Shown here piece by piece: positions 1 through 11,999 of a DNA stretch of 64,000 nucleotides. The notes under the pieces were generated by a model that was given only the letters and a program-made list of their open reading frames with translations, made no database searches and was not told the origin of the DNA. Source of the stretch: Apostichopus japonicus (taxonomy: Eukaryota > Echinodermata > Holothuroidea > Aspidochirotida > Stichopodidae); assembly GCF_037975245.1 (NCBI RefSeq), contig NC_092579.1:5763001-5827000 (forward strand). Reading direction: 5' to 3'. The position numbers were made by a program, and so were the translations under genes. How positions within the stretch are numbered: position 1 is the stretch's first letter; each line of letters begins with the position of its first letter.

Positions 1-9
1 AAAGTTTAT
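1..9 (-). CDS. Probable next exon of the TMEM220-like gene (only its first 9 nt in window)
   Basis: On the minus strand, positions 34 to 10 read as a long pyrimidine tract ending in CAG, a textbook 3' splice site. The bases after it (9 to 1, reading ATAAACTTT) would start an exon that continues beyond the left edge. It is the first strong acceptor seen after the micro-exon at 2726-2755 on the same strand. If spliced in phase 0 it would add Ile-Asn-Phe. Whether another small exon lies between 10 and 2720 cannot be excluded. The exon assignment is inference; the acceptor is directly visible. Confidence 0.4.
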
Positions 10-2464
10 CTGAGGAGAAAATAAAAGACAAAAGTAGATGAAGATGAAGAAGCAGAAGCAGAAAAAAAGAACACAATAATATCAGGTGTAACCTTAAGGT
101 CAGTAAAAAAGCAATAAGACAGAACTATTTGGGTCCAGTCACCAACATTCTAGCTTTTATCAAACCTACTGTATAGTACAGCAGTTTCTCCGAATAACAT
201 TATTTTGGATCAAAGTTAGAGGGCCTTGCTAGTATTATTTCCATAGTTACAGAGTATTTCAATGATTCCACTTTAAACTGCTATCGACAGAGATCAATTC
301 TTCCCACGGAAGTTGCCTGCTCTTGTTGTGTAGGCTATGAAGTTTTGCTACTGATGTTACAATCAATTAAATGATGCACAGTCCAACGTTTTCCTCAGTA
401 AAAGTACGAAGATTCTTAGTTTCCATTCCCTTCTTCATTTATTAAAAAAAATGATTCCTATTTAATGAGATATTGGTTGGGGTTGTATTGATCCCTTTGA
501 CATAATGAGCTCTCTCAAAATTGAACATTGACTCTCCCTACCTTTCAATTGATCTTATCAATAAAGAACACTTAACACTGCAAACTTGGGAGTTTTTTTC
601 TCTTTGGCATTTATGAATCAAATCTGTTTTTTAACACATATTGTGAGATGGAAAAGTTAATGGGATTTATGTAAAAGACTGCTGTTGTGTAGATCGTATT
701 ACACATATTGGAAGTGGATATTAATTTAAAGTAGCAATCTATTGTAGAGCTCTAAATCTGGCCACATTTGTTGCAGATATTCTGCACTAGATGTGATATA
801 TACCAAACCAACAACAAAGGCCTTAAAAATGTCAATAGGACAATATATTTGTAGAAAAAAAACATGGGAATGTTTGCTGTTTTGACTTTAGTCCTACAGC
901 AGTTTTTTTTAATCCTATATTTCCATTAGTGCATCAGTTGTTATTTCAATAACTTGAGAACTGGACTGCAGGCAGGGTCAATGTGAAAGATTGTTGGTAA
1001 TGTGAGTGCATGAACAACCCTATGGTGTGTGTGATATAATTTATCCTAAACAATTCAAAACTTGCAAACAGGACAGTTTTTGTGGTGAGTCAACATAGCC
1101 TGATATGTGAAGGAGACACCGATGCCTGGACCTACCTGTTACATCTGGAGTAAGAACAATTGAAAAACACAGGAAACTAGGAACGAAGTAAATTAACTGT
1201 GGAAGAGAGAGAGAGAAAATGGGAATGAAATACAAAATATTTTATTTGATAAGACCGTACAGTATTTAATAACTAGAAACATTGACATCATGCAGGGACA
1301 GGCAACACTTTCAAAATGTCACACCAAAGTTTTTTCTTTTATTTCGACTAATCATGTTTGTGATTTGATCTTTTATTGGAATCATGCCCATTTAAAAACT
1401 TGAATTTCAAGAAGTATTCCATCTTCCTAAAGCCTGTACATAACCCCACCGACCCCCCACCACCCCACCCCCAGCCATATTTTTAATACCAGCCTCCACT
1501 CAAAATAAATGACTCCTTCTCTTATAACTGTCTCCAATCAAGGCAATGTACTTTCCCCATCTACCTGTACCATACATAACAACATTTCAAGGACAAATTT
1601 CGGCAACTTATTTTAGCACTGTACCAACTACGACCCACGGTTGGGGTGTTTACCAGTATTAAATTAATAATTTCCCTCCAGGGCTCTGAGAGGAGAGCTG
1701 CTAGATTTACAGTAATTGACACGTCTATCTTACCTTTACCATACATATGATTAAAAAGTCCTTATAATTCAGTTAAATATCAATATATATAGGTATACAC
1801 TACACTACAGTAGCTACAGTAACTTTGAGTATTTAAGCAAACTTCTGAATTATGTGATATGATGCATGTATACGACAGGTTTGTTTCAAAATATTTCATT
1901 TTTTCTGTTTACTACTGTACGTGACCAGAACATATATCATACTCAGATTTCTCACTTTCATATCGTGCAAAATTACATGATTTATATATTTTCCATTTTT
2001 TTCTTGTGAAAATAAAAAATTTAATGTCGTGATGGTTTACTGTACTATATCCCTTTTGTGACACAATTACATGGTTTATATCTTTTTTTCCAATTTTTTT
2101 CTTCTGTTATGATGGTTTACTGTATTATTATATCCATACTAAGTAAGAGTACTGAGGGGGGGAGATGGGTGGGCAGGGGAGGGGGTTGGAGTAGACCTGT
2201 TGGAAGGCTCAAAAGTCAAGCTGCATATTAAATGCTTTACTTGTACAGTATGCCACACAATGGAATATTATTTGGTTCTGATCTACTATATAGGCCTTAC
2301 ATGAGTGTGTCTCAATTTGCTTTCATGACATATAACAAGATTATAACTGAACTTGATACACTTGTATACAGAATAACATGACAAAAACATATATCTAATA
2401 CAAATTGAATATTAAAGCAACAAATCACACCATCAACATCCTTTTCTACTATTCATCTGCACCC

Positions 2465-2583
2465 CACCCCCTATGTCCCTCCCTCCACCCCTCCCTCCCT
2501 CCCTCTCTCTGTCACAACCTCCCTCCCTCCACCCCTCCCTCCCTCTCTCTGTCACAACCTCCTTCCCTCTATCACATCCCTTC
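2465..2583. repeat. Polypyrimidine (CCCT/CTCT) tract with a 40-bp direct duplication
   Basis: Short runs of CCCT, CCTC and CTCT form a nearly pure C/T stretch. A unit made of CCCTCC blocks, CTCTCTCT and TGTCACAACCT occurs twice in a row. On the minus strand, the gene's sense strand, this is a run of GGG triplets and GA repeats starting about 140 nt after the micro-exon's donor. Such mirror-like purine/pyrimidine tracts can form triplex structures, and G-runs are known intronic splicing enhancers. Either role here is inference. Confidence 0.6.
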
Positions 2584-2725
2584 TCTTTGCCAATGGAATG
2601 GAGACAATGGTACAGTACTTGAGTCACATTCTTTTCAGTACAGTACCGCATGCACTCCATTCATGTACACATTAATACTTAGAACTATGTTCAAAATTTC
2701 TACGAAAAAAGACAAGAAAACTTAC

Positions 2726-2755
2726 CATCCACATTAAAGGTGCTGGATCTCTAAA
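2726..2755 (-). CDS. TMEM220: TMEM220-like micro-exon (30 nt)
   Basis: The minus strand shows a pyrimidine-rich tract ending in TTTTCAG, 30 nt coding FRDPAPLMWM in phase 0, then the donor GTAAGT. The preceding exon at 20566-20707 ends in phase 0 with a Gln codon after a membrane helix. The join gives helix-Gln-Phe-Arg-Asp-Pro-(4 residues)-Trp-Met. TMEM220 proteins have a first helix followed by Gln and a short Asn-Asp-Pro-Asp...Trp segment before the second helix, so order, phase and motif all agree. The function of TMEM220 in the cell is poorly known. Odd points are the very small size of the exon and the roughly 18-kb intron before it. The identity comes from memory of the family, not from an alignment. 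Confidence 0.65.
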
Positions 2756-4240
2756 CTGAAAATCAAAAAGAGAAAGACAGAGAAATAAGAAACACATAAC
2801 AGGTAGAAATGACAGACTGTGCCAGACAATTCTATACGTATATCTACTGTACATATATGTTAATCTACCAGACAATGATCATTTATGTACATCTCCCTAC
2901 GGCACCTTAGCCTTATTCCCATTGTGACATGTGCTGAGAATCCTGTATCCCGGCTGCATCCAGGCTGCATAGATCATATAAATGTCATCTTTTGTGCTCC
3001 ACAGCTTCGCACAATAAGGCGCTGCAGGTCTGCAAGCCTATTATTTGGTATCAATTCCTATTAGCTGCATCAGTAAGATTCTGCAGCTGGCTGCAGTTGT
3101 TGTTTGTGGAAAAATTAGCCCAAATGGTTTCTGTACCCGTTTACAAAAGAGGTTGTTAGCTGGTTGTTTACGGTATGTCAGTGTGTACTAAGAATGTGGC
3201 CTTCCTTGGTGCAAATACCCCCCCCCCCCCCCGCTTTACAACAAAAGCGATTTGCAACAATACAGCTACAGTATGGTACAGTAGGTTAATTCTTATAGAC
3301 CTCAGGCTATCGGTATACACATACCCATGTGTGGCATCTTATTCAAACATCTGAGAAGGTAAAAGGCTGAGATTGTTTACTAACGTACAACGAGAAGCAT
3401 GTAACAGTACTTTCTGATGTCATTATTTGGTATGCGGATGGAATCCTGAATGCTTTATTTTGATTGTGGTTTTACTGCCTGTATAATAAAAGGATTTTCT
3501 GTTGACAATATTTAAGAAAAACATATTCCACACTACTAGTTGCAAACGCCATCTCAATATATCTGGCTCATAAGTTGAGATTTATTACACTGGTTGATTG
3601 AATTTAGCCTATTTTGACTGGCTAAATCTTCGTCTATACTCCAAAATTTTGGATCGCAGTAGGGGCTCTGTGATCTCATCTGGGCAAATGTTATCAAAAC
3701 AAATCTTACTTTTGCTTTGTTTCGTGACTTAGATGTCAGAGTGCAAAATGTGGTGCCAACAAATTCTGTTCAATTAAGGCAATTTTAGACCACTCTAGTC
3801 CTCTCAGGAGCAGTGTACAAAAATTTTTCACTGCTGCGGAAAGAAGTTTGTTTACAAGTGACGAAGCTTAAGGCTCTCATAGCAAAAGTACTCCATGGTC
3901 ATGATACGAAAAAATTGAAGGTGCCAACTTGTTAGCTATTCAGTGATGGATAGGGTTTAGCTTGAGAGATAAGTCTATAAGGACTTAGAAACCAATTAAA
4001 TAGAGTATGCTACCATATAAACCAGGTTCAAGTTCACTGCACACATAATGATTCCCTTGTGTCTCAGTAGCCCAGACACTTCAAACAGAGAAATCACACA
4101 GCTTTGTTTGAGTATAGCCTGCCAATGTAAATTAACACTATACAAATACTCCCAAGATATGAACAATAAACGGCAGACATATCATACGTGCGAATATTCC
4201 AAAACTTTCTGGTTTGGATATTTACGAGCTGAGTGATGAG

Positions 4241-4290
4241 CTTACCTGTCTCCCCACAACCTTAGCATTTTCGTTCTACCGTGCCTAGAA
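4241..4290 (-). repeat. Dispersed repeat copy with a strong splice-donor-like end
   Basis: The minus strand reads AAGGTTGTGGGGAGACAG followed by GTAAGC. A closely similar stretch lies in the opposite orientation at 14091-14137. Shared sequence covers about 45 nt, from the GTAGAACGA-type block to the GTAAGC end. The family is not recognised. Confidence 0.5.
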
Positions 4291-5832
4291 TGAACTGGTG
4301 ACCTTTCAACACTGTGACCGGACCCCTTCGGTCAATGCCCTTCCTTCTCATGAGACTACCTCCCCTCCCAAAGTGATTCCTTAATCTGAAGACCAGGGGT
4401 AGTCTCGCCTGCCCTCACCTGAGAGACTTACCCTCCTCAAATCTGTACACGTTTTTACACTGTAACCCTGACACTCGCTAACCAATGTACAACTATAATA
4501 CTGGAAAAATCAAGTCAAAACACTCTAGCCTTATAAAATGCTACGACTGTAAAAAGTCCCAAGTTTGTGTGAAGCATTAATTTCTGTTTGTTAATCATTA
4601 GGTTCAAAATACAACACTAGGTACACAACCCGGTTCAAAAAATGGTTCAAACAATTACTTTAAGTTCAAAACATTGAAGTAAATTTCTCATTTCCTATAT
4701 GGCTGCTTTAAGGAATATCTTTCCATTAGTATTGGCTGCGATAATGGAAACATCTTTAATACAATAAAAAACACATGCTCTATCTACTAAACATCTGTAC
4801 ATACTAATGGTTTCCCTACAGGAAAGGGAAATCCATGTGTGTTTTGTAATTTGCTGTCACTCAGCAAACAACATTACATTATGATGGTATAATTATGTAC
4901 AGTACTTTTTTAAGTTTCTTTAAACTTGGGCAAGTGAAAACAGCAGTAAAGAAATTCTGATATACAGGTAGTACACCAATCCAAAAGCTCTGATATCAGT
5001 ATTTTACCATGTAGAAATATTGTTGTTGATTTTAGCCTCCAGGGGCAAAACTAACTAGGCAAGATGTTTTCACATTATTAAAAAGGACTTCCACAAACAG
5101 AAATATTCTGTACACCTCAGCAAACAACCGTCGATACTAATCCACTAGGATGTAATATTTTTCCTGTAGAGCACAAGAAAATGCTTCCTGAATTTGTGGA
5201 AAAATAGTTCAACAATTAAACAATATGAGGGTAATCCTTGGAGTTGCAGATCTCATATCCTCCACATGTGACAGAAGTGATTGTTTGGGTTACTTCTGAT
5301 TATATCTGGTTGGCTATCTGTGCTAACAGGCTGGAATCCAGTTTCGTTACCATACACTTTACTCTAAAGTTAGTGAAAAACCTGGATACTGTACCTGTAT
5401 ACAGGTTATTTTATTACCTGATATCACATATGTGTAGAAAAGTACTATGCAAACTGGACAAATTCCTATAATACAAATACAAAGGTCTAAATATATAGCA
5501 GTTTTTGTACAAAAGCCAAGCTCATAGCCTTGAAAATTGCTACACAAAATTTGAACATTAAAGTTAATGGTTTTAAGAATGTCATGAAAATCCACTTCTT
5601 ACACTCAAAGCCTTAAGAATGAAACACAATAAACATAATACACTGTACTTCATTTAATATCATTACTTCCTGTAAACACCATACATGTGTTTTACAAAAC
5701 TTCATCTTAACACTAGAAAAGACAAAGGCTTCACTGAACTGATTACAGAAAATCCGCATGTCAAATGTAAGAACTTCATATAGGCGACCATTGTTGAGAT
5801 ACAGTATCATGTTTACAAGATTTTCCTTCTGC

Positions 5833-5998
5833 TGACCTCAATGACCTTTGACATTCATGGAAAGTACTGCAGATTGTCTACTCACCAAAGGCAAGTTACT
5901 GTACACACCAATTTTAATCTTCCGGCAACTTCCACTTCTTGAGATATTGTGTGAACAAAAGTTTTCAGACTTTGACCCGTGCTGACCTCAAATGACCT
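5833..5998. promoter_or_regulatory. Two clusters of paired TGACCT half-sites (DR3 and DR4 spacing)
   Basis: TGACCT occurs at 5833 and 5842 (3-nt spacer) and again at 5983 and 5993 (4-nt spacer), each inside a similar GCTGACCTCAA(A)TGACCTTTG context. Direct repeats of this half-site with spacers of 3 or 4 are the classic binding pattern of nuclear-receptor heterodimers. Because the two contexts resemble each other, they could also be remnants of a dispersed repeat. Function is inference. Confidence 0.3.
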
Positions 5999-8900
5999 TT
6001 GCCCAATACCAACAGCAATCTCAAACCAGTTCTTCCTAAGGCGCCTAATACATACTGTACCACTACATAATTTTATTACCAGTTTCGTGTCGCATTTACT
6101 ACCGTTCAAAATGTTGGTATGCACAGGGGAGTAGGCATGGGCGAATACTATTGGCAAACAGTGTCGCCAAGTTGCTGTTAAATATGTGCCTCCAAATTTA
6201 ACAGCAAATTTCGAACGTGGAATGTTGACACACTTGTACAGTAGTAAGTCGTTTCAACTGATGAACCTAAACCCAGAGACAGCAGATGAAAGTATCACAT
6301 AGATTCAGACCACTCTTTTATTTTCTCCTGGTCATCTTCATTTAGCTGACATACACTATCATCACAATAGGGTATGTCCTTCCTGTTTATCTGGTCTTGG
6401 GGGTAGCGTTCAGGTTCAGCTGACGAGAATCACTACATTAGCTTTTTCCCACTGGTGCTTCTTTTGTTGGCTGTTTTGTGTGGTCAGGGACTTACCTTAA
6501 GCTTTGTTTGCTGGCAAGTATAAATTGATGCATGGAAGCTTTCTCCACAGAGTTACTCCAGCTTCCTCTTTGTGATACACTTACAGTACTTTACCTTTTA
6601 CTCTTATACTGTACTTTACTTCATTACTTTGCATTTTACTTTATCACAAAGTACTGTACTGTTATTCATCTATTCGGATTACATTATAATTAGTGTTGGA
6701 TCTATACAATAATTACTGGAAATCTTACTCTACTTGTGTTATGTTTATTACTGTATGCATCCCCTGTTATAAAAGGATGAAGTATAGCAGGTACAGTAGA
6801 GAGAATAAAACAGATATCTACAAAAGGGAATTACCCATTTCTTTTGTTTCTGAATCAAGTTAAATTAACTTTTCAGAAGGAAGAGAAAGTACGAAGGTGA
6901 CAACGTGACGGTCACAGTGGGGTGGGTGGGTTTGTGAAAACAATATTCAAATTTTGTAAAGTGAGATATGTACCTCCGCAGATGAGAATATTAAATGAAT
7001 AAAGTTAATGTTGTTGATTTTGATTACAGGCTGGTTTTAAAGGGAGACGTGAAGTAGATACAGTTTACTCCTGAACAGTACTGCACCACATGTAGTGTAC
7101 ATTACTTTATAATTGTTGCTTGACTTGTCACCATGGTAATGATATATATATACCGTAAGGGCTAGTACAAAACTACACAATTAACATGCTACTCTATACA
7201 TTGACTTGGTGGGTCGGTTGACAAGCTGCAGGCCTACTGTACAAACTTTGCACTGCAGATAGAAAATAATGTGTTCAATAAAAAGCGAAAAACTAATTTG
7301 AAAGTTCTATGAAAAGTCTATGAAAAGGGGTAGACTCAATTCATGTTTGGATTATGAAAGTACTTAAAGCCTTATTTTTATAAAGGTCTATGGTGACAAA
7401 GGTCAGGAGAACAAAGGCTAATCTTCCCTATATGATACATGTACAGTATTGTAATTATGAGTAAAGTCTGTAGCACTCTGGCTCATAAACAATGATGACC
7501 AGTAAGGATTGGCCAATGTTAAACGCAAGAGTCTCTCCAAATTGAGACAATGAAGGTTCACATGTACCTGACATGATGAGGTACATGACACTAGGAGGCA
7601 GAATGGCGGGGTCAACCCAGAGTAACTGACAAATTACAAATTATTAAACTATACAAAGTTTAGAATAATTTTTTTTTTTTCTGTTGAAAGAAAAATCTCA
7701 AGGGAAGTTTGTTGGAATAAACTGAAAAATTTTCCTATTTTGTGTACAGTACTGTACCACTGGGTTCAATCCTGTAAACTTTGCCTAATCATGTCATTAA
7801 ATGGAATAAACCTCCTTTCAGATGGAAGAAAAATATGTATAGTAAGTAGAACATTCCAAAGCTACTTGCAATTAAACCTGGAGGGGATCTAGTGTACAGA
7901 ATATATGGCCTACACATCAACATTTTAGTGTCGACATGTATTTGTTCTGTCTGCAGCAAAGTGTACTTGAAATTTCACTGATTATGTACACAAGTGGTTG
8001 AGGGTGGACTTGTAATTCAAAGTATTATTTTTTGACATCCAATATTCGTCTCTTGGCAAGTTCTGTCAGCTAGGGTCTTCTGCGTGCCCATTTATCTTTT
8101 TAACAACTTGTTTGTGTACTTGTGAGTCGATACACGATATATAATGCTACAAAGTATGGCACCAGACAATGGTTCTATTTGCCTGGCAGAGGTTCCATTG
8201 CAAACAGAACCAACTAACTCAAACCTGAAGGAGATATTTTTAATTCTAAACCCCTAAATTGTATGGCTTATTGTTATTGTTCACTCTACCCTGACAAACT
8301 TCAAAGGAACTACCCTACACGAGCTGCTATAATGAATCTTAGATGAATTTCAAAACCTCTATATATATATATATATATATACATAAAGTGAAACACTGGT
8401 TTGACTTTTGTAATACACAAATTCCATAAAAGCAGGTTTAAATTCATTCAGTTTATTTCAACTAGAAAAATTCCATCCGTATCAGCCGCATTGTATAGTA
8501 TTATGTACAGGCTGTACTACACTGTGTGTATATACAGTCTGCTTTAACACAGTACATACTGATATGGATATAAGATAATATACCTGTCTTTAGTCTTGTG
8601 TTCTGTGTATATATAGCTTCTCTGCATACTTTTATCAAATTAAACTAACAGGGCTCTACCTCAGATACACATAGTACTCCAAAAGTGAATTTGTCTTTAG
8701 ACCAATGAAAATGGAACTTTTTATTTTAAGTAAAACATCTAAGTTACAACTTTGTCATCACTTTTCACACTTGTATGCAACTTTTGAGACATTGATACAT
8801 ACTGTATATAGGGGTTTTTTTTGGGGGGGGGTCAAATAGTACATATTGGAATACCCATTTTCAAGTGGTTCTGACCAGAAGGAGGTTCAGTGGATACAAA

Positions 8901-9448
8901 CTCTTAATTTGTTACCAATTTTTGGTAGGCACCTTAGGTAGAATGGAATGCAATTTGTTGAGAGAAACAGATCTAGTACTGATAGGAAGTACTAAGCTGT
9001 TGCCCATATTTTGTTTCTTTTTAATATTTCTCCTAGTGTCAGTTTGTTAGTGCTCATCCAACTCCTTGAACAGTTACCACTCAAGTTAAATAAATAACCT
9101 TGGTGGAAGCACATACTGTAGGTCTACTGTACTGTAGCTGGTATTCTTTTACAGTATATATAACATTGGCAGCCAGTGCACCCTATGAATCTTGTGCATG
9201 TATAAAGTATGTGTTTTAGATCCTTGAAATGAAATTTCATAGTAAAGTTCAGTACATGATTTATGATTTGTCAAGGCTAGTTGCATGATCATTCACTCAT
9301 TTTGTTTATGACAACTCAAATCCAGATAAAAGTATATGGTAACATGTATACAGATCACAGCCTGTAAATGCAAACCTACTGTACTGTGGTAAACATGCAC
9401 TATATATACTAGAGCAATGTAGTACTATGCTATGCTATGCACTATTAT

Positions 9449-9612
9449 ACAAATAATGAATGGTTATGAGTGCAATAGTGCAAATATTTCATTTGTTGAA
9501 AGATGGAATGTTCCATTCAACAAGGCGCAGCCAAGTTGAATGGAACAAATTACATCTTTCAACGAATGAAATATCTGCACTATTGCACGAATGGAAGCCA
9601 TTCATTATTTGT
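9449..9612. repeat. 164-bp palindrome (foldback element or MITE-like hairpin)
   Basis: The arm beginning ACAAATAATGAATGG is answered by CCATTCATTATTTGT at the other end. Internal pairs include GTGCAATAGTGCA with TGCACTATTGCAC, and GTTGAAAGATG with CATCTTTCAAC. The arms are about 75 nt with a few mismatches, and the centre is a short loop around GGCGCAGCC. A 197-codon ORF (9460-10053) runs through it but looks like a by-product of the palindrome. It is probably a short foldback transposable element; no target duplication was found. Confidence 0.7.
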
Positions 9613-10309
9613 TTTATGCAACATGTTATATTAAGATGGGTAAAATGCACTCATGCAACAGATTGTTTTGAACAGACAGGTTTCTCTGCTCTCTTACCAT
9701 TGAAAAAAGTGCTACCTAAAAAGTATAACCCATGGTTCTATTTCATAGAGTGGAATAGAGCAGATTTTGCATGCAATCAACGAGCAATTGACCAATCAAA
9801 TGACCAGAATACAATTAGGTGTTGTATAAACTATACTGTACTATACTACACCGCCCTTTACTATACTATACTACCCTGCCCTATGCTATACTGTACTACT
9901 GTATACTATACAGTATATTGTCTTCTGTGGTCTACGTATAAGACTGGGATAGCTAGCATCCAAGTATACATATTGTATGGCCAAATGCATCAAACTTGTT
10001 TTGCAAGTTTTTACCCACACCATGCAACACTTATCTGCCATCAAATCACTTGAACTTTAACGCAGTAAAACTTCAAATAAATTGCACGTGCAGTACTGCT
10101 ATACACTGTACAGTATGTGTTTGGTATGGTTACAACTTTACCAAACCCGCACTATTCTGATGAATATAATCAAAAGTACAGTAGATGGAGAGGTCAATGA
10201 TCCACAGTGATTCACTCAATTGTGACTGTTTATGGTATTTATTTCAGATATTATCATTAAAGTCTGTTTCGATCAGTAATCTGTTCTCGTTTTACAGCAC
10301 TAAAGGGCA

Positions 10310-10365
10310 CATCTTGACTGATTAGAACGCTACATAAATTTGGTATTATTAATAATAATAAGACT
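10310..10365 (+). repeat. Short LINE/SINE 3' tail remnant
   Basis: The stretch AACGCTACATAAATTTGG followed by TATTATTAATAATAATAA resembles the CR1/L2-type 3' end (GCGCTATATAAAT plus an ATT repeat) seen at 33218-33300 and 32990-33040. Nothing upstream is clearly assignable to a SINE head. Confidence 0.35.
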
Positions 10366-10558
10366 TCTATTATTATGACATTTTCCTCTGGATACATTTC
10401 CACTTGAATTACCAGCCCTGGAGCTGCTTAGTGGACTTAATTTTGAGGGTTAATTGGGTATATATCATTTAATGTGATATAGCTACAATATAGTGATGAA
10501 CAGTAGGCCATGTTTCATCACCCAGACACTTTCTTCACAAGTTAGCAACTATCATTAA

Positions 10559-10890
10559 AGGCATTGAAGACTCGCCCCAAACCGTGTGCGGCCATCTCAA
10601 AAAGTTAACTTTCTGTTGCTTGCAAGTGACGTTTCGTTTGTGTCGCTACAAAATGCAGACAGTAATGAAACGTGATACCTTAATTGTTATCTTTAGCTGG
10701 ACCTGAGATGTCCACCGCTGTATCGTTTGTACTGACTGTACACTAGTGTCTAATTACCGACCGTAGCAAGCTGTGTGTGTATTTTCTGGGATCGATGGTG
10801 GTGTTTAGCACATGTTCTGTTACACCTCATTTGAAACTAGGTCAAATTACCGGCATTACACGTTTCTTTTTGCGCGTGCCTTCACACCCT
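10559..10890 (-). mobile_element. MITE copy A, TTAA-flanked (piggyBac-like ends)
   Basis: This 332-bp stretch is the reverse complement, with moderate divergence, of 54941-55306. It starts after TTAA with AGGCATTGAAGACTCGCCCC and ends ACACCCT followed by TGAA, a degraded TTAA. The two ends are imperfect inverted repeats sharing GAAGACTCG. TTAA target duplications are typical of piggyBac elements, so a non-autonomous piggyBac-like origin is inferred. There is no transposase ORF inside. It lies in the intron of the minus-strand gene. Confidence 0.7.
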
Positions 10891-10936
10891 TGAATAGCAC
10901 ATTTTCTAGTGTGTACTATATATTATTTGAACAACA

Positions 10937-11672
10937 TACCCTGGCCATAGAGTCAACAGATGCAGTTAAGTGAGGTATTCAAATCCATACCTCAGGCACA
11001 GTACTGTATGTACTGTATGTCTAAAGTTCAGGCAAACTTTTTACGATCATAGTTACAATTTTAGTTTCATATCATCCAATCTTATTATTAGCCAATCATA
11101 TTTAAGCCTCCCATTGGACATTATATTTCAAGCACCAAAGAACAAAACTGGAGTACCAACTTCAACCTTTGGATGTTATTCCGGGGGGGGGGGGGGGAAT
11201 CAAATGGTAATCATGAGTTTGTCTGTTTAATCATCATGAGAAGAAAATTTACCCATCCAGTTCCCCTAAATAAAATTATAAGGGCAAAAAAGTCTCCAAA
11301 AATATCCCTTTGGGGAGGATGGACCCATTGTCAGATGGATTATTAACAAGAAATGGAATTCTTTGCAATATATACTGTAAGTATTGCAATTTTAAGTTAC
11401 CCATAAGGCTCTGGAACGTACAGTACCCTGGCCATAGAGTCAAACAGATTCATGGAATGGATACAGTTAAGTGAGGTATTCAAATCCTAAATATAAAATT
11501 AAAAAAATATAATATAATCCAAATATAAAATAAAATTATAAGCCTAAGGCAAAAACATCTCCCTTTGGGGAGGATGGACCCATTATCAGATGGATTATTA
11601 ACAAGAAATCGAATTCTTTGCAATACTGTAGCTATTGCAATTTTAAGTTACCCATAAGGCTCTGGAATGCAA
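10937..11672. repeat. Tandem segmental duplication with an internal length difference
   Basis: The block TACCCTGGCCATAGAGTC...GTGAGGTATTCAAATCC occurs at 10937 and again at 11424. The block from ATAAAATTATAA through TTTGGGGAGGATGGACCCAT to ACCCATAAGGCTCTGGAA occurs near 11270 and again near 11530. The order of blocks is the same, so one unit of about 490 bp was duplicated. In the second copy the spacer between blocks is much shorter. No coding content is seen. Confidence 0.75.
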
Positions 11673-11999
11673 CATGGCACCAAGAAAATAAGAATGGAGT
11701 ATATTGACATTTCTGTTCTTTTGCTTTGTTTCTCATGCAAATGAAGATCATTTACATATAATTAGTATTCATTGGACCTGATGAAATCTGAAGCTGGCCG
11801 CCATTGCAAACCATCCGTCGCTGCAGAAGTGTTAACTCCCGAGGTTATCAAATGTTTCAACGTTAAATGTGTACAAAAACAATTTAATGTGTGAATGTAG
11901 ACCAGAGGAGATAACAGGGTTTGCAAATTCCAATTACACGCATTAACAGCTTTAGGACGGTAGATTCGGACAGAGGAGGTCACTGACCTTAGACGTGGG

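Larger units (their letters stand above)
2756..10558 (-). other. Long intron of the TMEM220-like gene, left portion
   Basis: No ORF here has supporting splice sites or a recognisable product. The stretch holds a C homopolymer near 3220, a tRNA-unlike repeat near 4241, two paired TGACCT half-site clusters near 5833 and 5983, a short (TA)n near 8361, and a 164-bp palindrome at 9449-9612. It is densely sprinkled with TACTGTA/TACAGTA words. It lies between two exons joined in phase, so it is read as intronic on the minus strand. Confidence 0.55.

Noticed and set aside
1041-1235. Possible further exon of the TMEM220-like gene with acceptor TTCTTACTCCAG
   Set aside because: The only open frame does not resemble the family's second helix and no good donor closes it.
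9460-10053. 197-codon ORF on the plus strand
   Set aside because: It starts inside the palindrome, then runs through ACTATACTGTA-rich repeats; no recognisable domain or splice context.
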